Shown piece after piece: positions 56,775 through 64,000 of a stretch of 64,000 nucleotides of DNA (the stretch's first letter is position 1; each line of letters begins with the position of its first letter). Source of the stretch: Phyto melanocephala (taxonomy: Eukaryota; Arthropoda; Insecta; Diptera; Rhinophoridae); contig OW799233.1 of the NCBI GenBank assembly GCA_941918925.1, positions 47,081,341 through 47,145,340 of the forward strand, written 5' to 3'. The notes under the pieces are model-generated. The model was not told the origin of the DNA. It ran no database searches and saw only the letters and a program-made list of their open reading frames with translations. The position numbers and the translations under genes are program-made.

Positions 56775-57808
56775 TTATAACAATTATCATGGTGTTAGTG
56801 CAGTTTAAATAACTAATTTTTTAAAGTTTAAGTCTAAATAAGATTCAAAAATCCTAGTTCAAGACATAGACACCCACTGTTAATGAATTCCAATATTACC
56901 TAACAAGTTAGAGAGTACCTAATACTATCACAGAAGTTACGGTTATAATAACACCCATCTACATACTTCTGAAGGGACTACATAAAAATCTTAGATAAGT
57001 AATAACGTTTTTACAGCTCCTGAACCTGGTTATATCGGCCTACTCTGGCCTTGAAAACCTTTTCTTCCAGTTTAAATACCCCGCAAATTCGGCTGCTGTT
57101 AACCCCTTTTCTATCTGTAATTCTGTAATAAGACTAAGGCTTCAAACTGCAAGCTTAATACTAAATCTGAAAAATCATTTTACATGTTTTTTTCTCTTGC
57201 AATGTTTCAATGGATCATGGTATTCTTTTATAGAACGTTTTGGAAGTACATATGAACTTCAATAGTTCAAATCCTATAAGTCGAAGTACCTGTAAGTTAA
57301 ATCATCAGTGGTAATATCATTCATAGGTTGTTCTTGAAACTTTAACAACTTGAATTTTTCCATAACCCAAATAAAAATAATTGTACATCAACTCTACAAC
57401 TCAAACTACTAAAAAAAAACGATCTATTTAAATTTTCCACCATTTTATTAATACGATTTGAGGTACGTCATTTTTTTACTCTTGTCGCATGCGAACCACG
57501 CGAATAAAAAATATATAAAAAAAAGGAAAAAGTGATGTTGAAAATTTACCTGAAATGAAAAAAAAAAAAGATTTAAAAGAACCGCATTATTTTAATTATT
57601 CTCAAACACCCAACCAGCACATTTTCAACGCTGCGAAAGGTCCTTTGGCTTGATTTTATGGCATAGTATTTCTAAACTATTTAATACCGAATGAAAGTTT
57701 ATTTTAATTCTCGTACACACCAATCTATACCGCGGATATTATTTCGAGTGACTAACAAGGTCTTCTGATCTGTATGTGAAATCTATAAGAAAAAAAGTAC
57801 CGTACAAC
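56775..57808. other. Gene-free AT-rich stretch
   Basis: No coding region or element end recognised. Confidence 0.4.
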
Positions 57809-57810
57809 TA

Positions 57811-58318
57811 AAGGGTCCGCCAAATAACTTTTTTTGAAAATACTATAAAAAGTGTAGGTTCGTCCGTATGGCACGTAGCACCGTCCTGTTGAAACCAAAT
57901 GTTGTGAACAAAAATTCGTTCAACATGATCCGATAACGATCGCCATTGACTACGGCCACTCCTTGCTCATTTTCGAAGAAAAATGGCCAATTATGCCTCT
58001 GGACCAAAATCCGCACCAAACACTGACTCGTTTTGGGTGTATCGGCTTTTCAATGTATGCGTGTGCCCCAAATGCGACAATTTTGCTTGTTTACATACCC
58101 GCCAAGATCAAAATGAGCTTCATCTGAAAAGATGATTTTTTTTGCCAAAATCGGCCAAAGTAATGTCGCAATATTTCCCAGCATTGTTCCAGCGTACACA
58201 CAACCATATTCGTTCAGCGGAAGGATAAAACTAATTATCTGTCAAATCAGACATGAGCTAAGTGTTACCATTCACGAAATAAGCACTAGTTGAAAAAAAC
58301 GTTAGATGGCGGACCCTT
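57811..58318 (-). mobile_element. Internally deleted mariner element (508 bp) with both ends
   Basis: The ends AAGGGTCCGCCA (57811) and its complement (ending 58318) are inverted repeats flanked by TA on both sides. Inside, minus-strand broken frames give FSDEAHFDLGGYVNKQNCRIWG (about 58130-58065), SQCLVRILVQ..NWPFFFENEQGVAVVNGDRYRIMLNEF (about 58030-57915) and a FGFNRTVL piece. These are the catalytic region in order. The N-terminal and C-terminal parts of the transposase are deleted. Confidence 0.82.
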
Positions 58319-58656
58319 TAGAAAGCAATTTAAGGATTATCACTGCAATTTATAGCATGTTTCCACGGCAACGATATTCGTAATTCGATGTCTTATTTAT
58401 AATTCAAAGCCTAATTACTAACCAAATTACACAACTTTCCCATGCAAAATTTTCAAAGCAAATTACTATTTTTGTGGGTAATTCGTTTAGAATTACCATC
58501 CGAATTATAATAAAATTAATGTCTTCTCTATTTTTCATCGGTAGTTTATCATATCCAGCTGTCAAAAAAATCAAAGCCAAGCGAAAAGCAAAAAGAAAAA
58601 AAATTTAATTTCATATCTATCTACATATCTATCTATCTTCTTATATATATAATATA

Positions 58657-59477
58657 CTAGCCAAACCCGGCGCGCGTTGCTACGCCCCTTAATGAATCGA
58701 AATGCATTCTGAATTTTAATTGAATATCAAGTGCAAAAACCTAAAAATTATAATTTTTTATGGGCGTGGCATTTCCCACTTTTCTAATCACGAAATTGTA
58801 AAGTCATAACAGCTCAATATGTGTGCAAAGTTTCAGAAGAATCGGACCAGTGCAAGTATCCCAAAATTAAAATTGTTTTTATGGGCGTGGCCTTGCCCAC
58901 TTTTCTAATCACGAAATTGTAAAGTCATAATAGCTCAATATGTGTGCAAAGTTTCAGAATAATCGGTCCAGTGCAAGTACCTCAAAATGATACCTTTTTT
59001 TTATGGGCGTGGCACTGCCTTCTTTTCTAATCTTGAAATTATTTAGTCATGACAGCTCAATATGTGTGCAAAGTTTCAGAAAAATCGGTCTGATGCAAGT
59101 ACCTCAAAATTATAGCCTTTTTTTATAGGCGTGGCCCCGCCCACTTTTTTGAACACGAAATTATAAAGCCATGACAGCTTAATATGTGTGCAAAGTTTCA
59201 GAAAAATCGGTCCAGTGCAAGTACCTCAAAGTTAAAACTTTTTTAGGGGCGTGGCCCCGCCCACTTTTCTTATCACGAAATTATTTAGTCATGACAGCTC
59301 GATATGTGTGCAAAGTTTCAGAAAAATCGGTCAAGTGCAAGTAGCTAAAACTGATAAGTAATTTCTTATGGGCGTGGCCCCGCCCACTTTTTTTCATCCA
59401 TAAACACTCCCCGGTATGTGTACAACAACTTACCAAAGTTTGAGCCCGATCGGTTTTACAGTTTCAGAGTCTATAGC

Positions 59478-59516
<39 letters not shown>

Positions 59517-59536
59517 TTCACTTTTATATATATAGA
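58657..59536 (-). mobile_element. Helitron-like element F (880 bp)
   Basis: 3' CTAG at 58657-58660 next to A58656 and 5' TC (complement) at 59535-59536 next to T59537, the A/T target. Six modules at about 120-bp spacing, plus a long CA tract (59481-59511). Very similar to element A. Confidence 0.78.
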
Positions 59537-60179
59537 TAAATATATATAAAAGTGAAACTCTGTGTGTGTGTGTGTGTGTTAGCTATAGACTCCGAAACTG
59601 TAAAACCGATCGGGCTCAAGCTTTGGTAAGTTGTTGTACTCATACCAGGGAGTGTTTATGGGTGGAAAAATGTGGGCGGTGCCACGCCCATAAAACATTA
59701 GTTATCATTTTAAGCTACTTGCACATGACCGGTTTTTCTGAAACTTTGCACACATATCGAGCTCTTATAACTAAATAATTTCGTGATTATAAAAGTGGGC
59801 GGGGCCACGCCCATAAAAAAGTTTTAATTTTGAGGTACTTGCACCGGACTGATTTTTCTGAAACTTTGCACACATATTGAGCTGTCATGACTTTATAATT
59901 TCATGATTAGAAAAGTGGGCAGGGCCACGCCCATAAAAAAAAATTATAATTTTGAGGTCCTTTCACTAAACCGATTTTTCTGAAACTGTGCACGCATATT
60001 GAGCTGTCACGACTTTATCATTTCGTGATAAGAAAAGTGGGCAGTGCCACGCCCATAAAAAAAAGTTATCATTTTCAGCTATTTAAACTTCACCGATTTT
60101 TCTAAAACTTTTCACACACATATTGAAGTCTCATGGTTACACAATTTCGTGATTAGAAAAGTGGGCAGGGCCGCGCCCA
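59537..60179 (+). mobile_element. Helitron-like element G, head-to-head with F, 3'-truncated
   Basis: Starts TAAATATATATAAAAGTGAA immediately after F, so the 5' ends of F and G form a palindrome of about 50 bp (59512-59562). It runs through about five modules and stops inside a module at 'ggccgcgcccac' (60179), where element H begins. Confidence 0.7.
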
Positions 60180-60996
60180 CTGTGTGTGTGTTAGCTATAG
60201 ACTCCGAAACTGTAAAACCGATCGGGCTCAAACTTTGGCAAGTCGTTGTACACATTCCAGGGAGTGTTTATGGGTGGAAAAAAGTGGGCGGGTTCCACGC
60301 CCATACAAAACTAGTTATCAGTTTTAGCTACTTGCACTTGACCGATTTTTCTGAAACTTTGCACACATATCAAGCTGTCAAGACTAAATGATTTCGTTAT
60401 AAGAAAAGTAGGCGGGGCCACGCCCCTAAAAAAGTTTTAATTTTGAGGTACCTGCACTGGACCGATTTTTCTGAAACTTTGCACACATATTAAGCTGTAA
60501 TGACTTTATAATTTCTTGATTAAAAAAGTGGGCAGGGCCACGCCCATAAAAAAAGTTATAATTTTGAGGTTCTTGCACTGGACCGATTTTTCTAAAACTT
60601 TGCACACATATCGAGCTGTTATGACTAAATAATTTCGCGATAAGAAAAGTGGGCAGGGCCACGCCCATAAAAAAAAGGTTATAATTTTGAGGTACTTGAA
60701 CTTCACCGATTTTTCTGATAATATTAAGCTTCTTGCACTGGACCGATTTTTTGGAAACTTTGCACACATATTGAACTCTCATGAGTATATAATTTCGTGA
60801 TTAAAAAAGTAGGCGGGGCCACGCCCATAAAAAAATTATGATTTTGAGGTACTTGCTCTGGACCGATTTTGGTGATGACTATACAGTTTCGTGATTAGAA
60901 AAGTGGGCAGTGCCACGCCCACTTGATATTTAATTTAAATTCAGAATGCATTTTTATTCATTAAAGGGCGTAGCAACGCGCGCCGGGCTTTTCTAG
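60180..60996 (+). mobile_element. Helitron-like element H, 5'-truncated, intact 3' end
   Basis: Begins in the GT tract ('tgtgtgtgtgttagctatag') joined directly to G. It has about six modules, some shortened, and ends with GGGCGTAGCAACGCGCGCCG and CTAG (60993-60996) before T60997. Confidence 0.72.
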
Positions 60997-61326
60997 TAAA
61001 AAATAAAATGAAAGCAAAAAAGAAAATTTTAAAGAAAATTGTTGTCTAGAACACTATTGGCCTCATACAAATTATTAGATGAGACGAGATTGTGTTTAAA
61101 GGGTTTGCTGGTTGCACTGGTCCCATTTGCCTGCACTTTTTCTATTGTCTGGCAATTAAAAAAATAATGCTATTATTCGCATTCCTTTCTTATAAATTTA
61201 CAATATTATTACTATTTTTACTTACTTTTTGCCTCCATTGATAAAATAATTATAATTTTCTATTTAAAATTTTATATTTCGTAATGTTCACCGCCAAACA
61301 AAAAAACAAAACGATAATTTATATAA

Positions 61327-62067
61327 AAACAAGTAAAAGCGCTATATTCGGCCGTGCCGAATCTTATATACCCTTCACAACGTGTAGTCATGCAATAACA
61401 GTAAATTCACGTATGTATGTTAAAAAAAAAAAAAATTAAAAATAAAAAAAAAATTAAAAAAAAAAAAATTATTATATACATATATAATATATATAAAACA
61501 AAAAAAAAATAAAAAAAAAATTAAAAAAAAAAAATAAAAAAAAATAATAATAAAAATATATATAATATATTAAATAAAAAATAAAAAATAAAAAAATAAA
61601 AAAAAAATTTTTAAAAAAATTTAAAAAAAAAATTTTTTGCCTCAGCTGGGATTCGATGCCACGTTTTCTCTAACCAGTATACACGTTTGTATGTATGTAT
61701 GTTGTTGTTGTAATGTTGTTTTTGTGAAATAAAAACCGAGGTGGTCGTGGGTTTTTGCTCATATCTCAGTTGTTTATGTACCGATGTTTCTGATTTTCAA
61801 TACCGATCTACTCCCGAATATTTCTGATATTTTAATACCTTACCCGGGTCCAACCTATGTCGGGGGGCTTCAAAAAGTTGATTTCAACATACACACGGAC
61901 AGACGGTCAGACGGACAGACGGACAGACGGTCAGGGCTTAATCGACTCCTCTATTCATAAGCTTTCAGAAAATATATACTTTATGGGGTCGGAAATGAAA
62001 ATTGTAGAAATTTCACACGGAATGACAAACCTATATATACCCTTTTTCACTGTGTGAAGGGTATAAA
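61327..62067 (+). repeat. Family P, copy 5
   Basis: Near-identical to 36278-37134 but lacks about 100 bp after the 'acaacgtgtagtcatgcaat' segment. Terminal hairpin ATTCGGC-CGT-GCCGAAT at about 61347-61363, A-rich block 61420-61635, tRNA-like segment near 61640-61685, end 'gtgtgaagggtata'. Confidence 0.75.
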
Positions 62068-62182
62068 AAAAGCACGACGAAGAACTGTCAAATCAAATTA
62101 ACAATATATCGTAGAAACAGGGTAATTCACATAAGTAATTTAAAGAGCGAATCAAGTAATTGAATGTGTCGTTGAAACATGA

Positions 62183-64000
62183 TGTGATTTAAAAGACAAA
62201 TAAACCGAAACAAACATCAACGTATTTTACGAACTAAAAATAAAATTAACTTTGTTTAAGATTTTGTAAGAAAAATTTTTAGCTCAGCCAATGGAAAAGA
62301 GTGTTTTCCTCATACGAAAAATTACTTATGGCAACTATAGCAATCCACCTAAATGCATTCAAGGCAAAAACTTTGTTGGGGGCAGAAGGCGGACCTAGTT
62401 CTGCTAGTAATTTAATAAAAATAAATTTAAAACATCAAGATTAATTTTAAATATTTTGTTAAATTAATTCGCAGTCTCTGCAAGTCAAACTATTTTCCTG
62501 GATAGCTGAGTAATGATCATACATATTGAAGAAGTTCAACCGCTGCTGTTGTTGTAGCACCATGAAAATTGTAAGTGTTGATGTATTGGTAATTATTGGT
62601 CGGTATCCAAAGAAATGCTTTCATCTCTCGATATGGGTTCGATAGACTCCTATATCTATTTGATGAAAAGTTTTGCCAAATTTTGGTCTACTTACAAAAT
62701 AAATTTTCAAAATGCTAGCACATGCAGGATTTTCGAAATTCGTTACAGCCCAATTAAGCATTTCTATTTGTTTAATTAAATGTTTGAATACTAGCGCAGA
62801 ATTATCTCTATCGACGAAATAAACTTTTGTTTCAATTTTAATAGCAATTGTCTAGACTTGAATAATTTCTGACTTTTTGCAAATAATAAACAAGAAATAA
62901 GTTTTTTTATTCAAACAATATACAAAACAGAAAAAAACATGATACTTTAAACAAAGTAAACAAACTAAATGCACCTGCATGCAGTTAAATATGTTTAAGA
63001 AAAAAAAAAACAAGACCAAAAAACAACTCCTCCATATTTTGTTGAGCTAAAAATATATGCAGGATTAACAAGGACGTATGAAGTGAAAAATAAAAAAGAA
63101 CAAAAAAAAACAACTGCTGATGTTCTTATTGCTGGCTTTAGATTTACTTTTTCACTCGTATGTAGGCGTTTGCAGTTTTCTGGGCATAAACGAATGTTTA
63201 AATGAAAAGAATTTTAGTAAAAACCCCAGTAACGCCTCTGCAAGGATATTACATTTTCAGATGCACAATGCAATTTTTAATATTTTTGTTTTAATTTTCC
63301 AATGCAGATTCGAACATTTGTCCTGTTTGGCAGGTTTTATTTTTAAATTGACCTTTTGAAAATGGAAAATTTGTTTTTAAAACTTTTAAACGTTTGACCA
63401 GAATTTCTAAATGTCTAGACAAGCGAAGTAGCACGAATTGATTTGTAGCGGTGTCCTTTGTAGCATATAGAAACAGTGTTACTCAAAGATTTGAAATACC
63501 GAAGTGCATAAATTCCTCATATGTGGGTGATTAGTAAGCAAAAACGGTATTTGATCTTTGATGTTTTAGCATTTGAAATACAGCACGTGATGTCCTTTAA
63601 GAAAATAATAACAAACGAAGAACTGACCTTAATTCAAAAAGAATATAATTTTCTTTTATTTTGGGTCTTATAATTTTATATTTTAGCCAAGTGTATAAGT
63701 TAATATTTGACATCAATTTCTTTTCCATAAATATTTTTTTAATTTTTTGCTACATGTGTGTAAGTATGTGTGTGTGTGTGTTTTCAAGTACTAATTAAGA
63801 AGATTTTTTTTTTTACTCTTAGTTTTAGTCAAACAAACAGTATCATTTTTAGTTTTAAAAAAATTTGATACACTTAATACGAGTAGTATTTACTTTGTAT
63901 TAAAGTCGTTTTTTTTTAAGTGACAGGATGTGGTTTCTATTGAAAAATTTCCTTGAAATATTTGTTACACTCATTCTCATCATGCTGTTGCCCATGTGTT
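62183..64000. other. Gene-free AT-rich stretch to the window end
   Basis: A GTGTGTGTGTGT tract near 63768-63781 and many A/T runs. The 79-codon frame at 63120-63359 has no recognisable domain. No repeat end was recognised. Confidence 0.4.

Larger units (their letters stand above)
58354..62182 (+). repeat. Repeat family Q, copy 2, holding three Helitron-like units and a P element
   Basis: Left end 'agcatgtttccacggcaacg' and right end, complement of 'cgttgaaacatgat', are related inverted repeats. Q's own sequence is 58354-58656, 60997-61326 and 62068-62182. The inner part 60997-61326 is AT-rich without a coding frame. Target duplication not found. Confidence 0.6.

Noticed and set aside
59566..59778. 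Similar short proteins ('SYRLRNCKTDR', 'ECLWVEKSG') in several Helitron-like copies
   Set aside because: The same words appear at 8065-8289 (minus), 23241, 30878, 33639, 59566 and 60149 because the DNA repeat is conserved. Frames break independently and there is no consistent start.

Overview
This is AT-rich animal nuclear DNA. The transposon content (mariner relics with the long insect-type transposase, PIF/Harbinger, Tc1, hAT, Jockey-, RTE- and R1-type LINEs, copia, tRNA-derived SINEs, Helitron-like repeats) and the texture of long A/T runs, CA/GT tracts and CAACAACAA motifs suggest a dipteran, probably a large-genome calyptrate fly. The species assignment is inference. I found no convincing host exon, rRNA gene, tRNA gene or CRISPR array. 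The window reads as intergenic or long-intron DNA crowded with nested transposable elements.

Layout. 1-3009: two mariner relics. 3010-6188: a structurally complete PIF/Harbinger transposon with an intact four-exon DDE transposase, a convergent two-exon Myb/SANT-like partner gene and a 447-bp palindrome between them. 6449-7045: a hAT MITE with a perfect 8-bp target duplication. 7137-9182: the 3' part of a transposon ORF split by two head-to-tail Helitron-like elements. 9353-9485: a 133-bp Harbinger MITE. 11.6-12.5 kb and 14.4-17.1 kb: LINE and mariner relics. 17.3-21.7 kb: two copies of repeat family P, the second holding a complete but disabled Tc1-like element. 23.3-28.3 kb: a Helitron-like element, a LINE split by a probable solo LTR, and a copia relic split by an RTE LINE. 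30.9-37.1 kb: Helitron-like fragments, a SINE, and families Q, R, S and P. 38.3-45.2 kb: P copies, a 719-bp MITE, a mariner relic and a SINE. 47.5-52.7 kb: two R copies and a mariner relic whose catalytic segment is tandemly repeated five times. 53.3-55 kb: an R1-like LINE relic with a SINE that has a perfect 14-bp duplication. 57.8-62.2 kb: a deleted mariner, then a Q element holding three Helitron-like units and a P element. The remaining stretches are AT-rich and gene-free by inspection.

Family letters P, Q, R and S are local labels used only here. Only the Harbinger element looks possibly functional. The Tc1, LINE, copia and mariner copies carry stops, deletions or truncations. All family calls rest on motifs read by eye; no database search was run.
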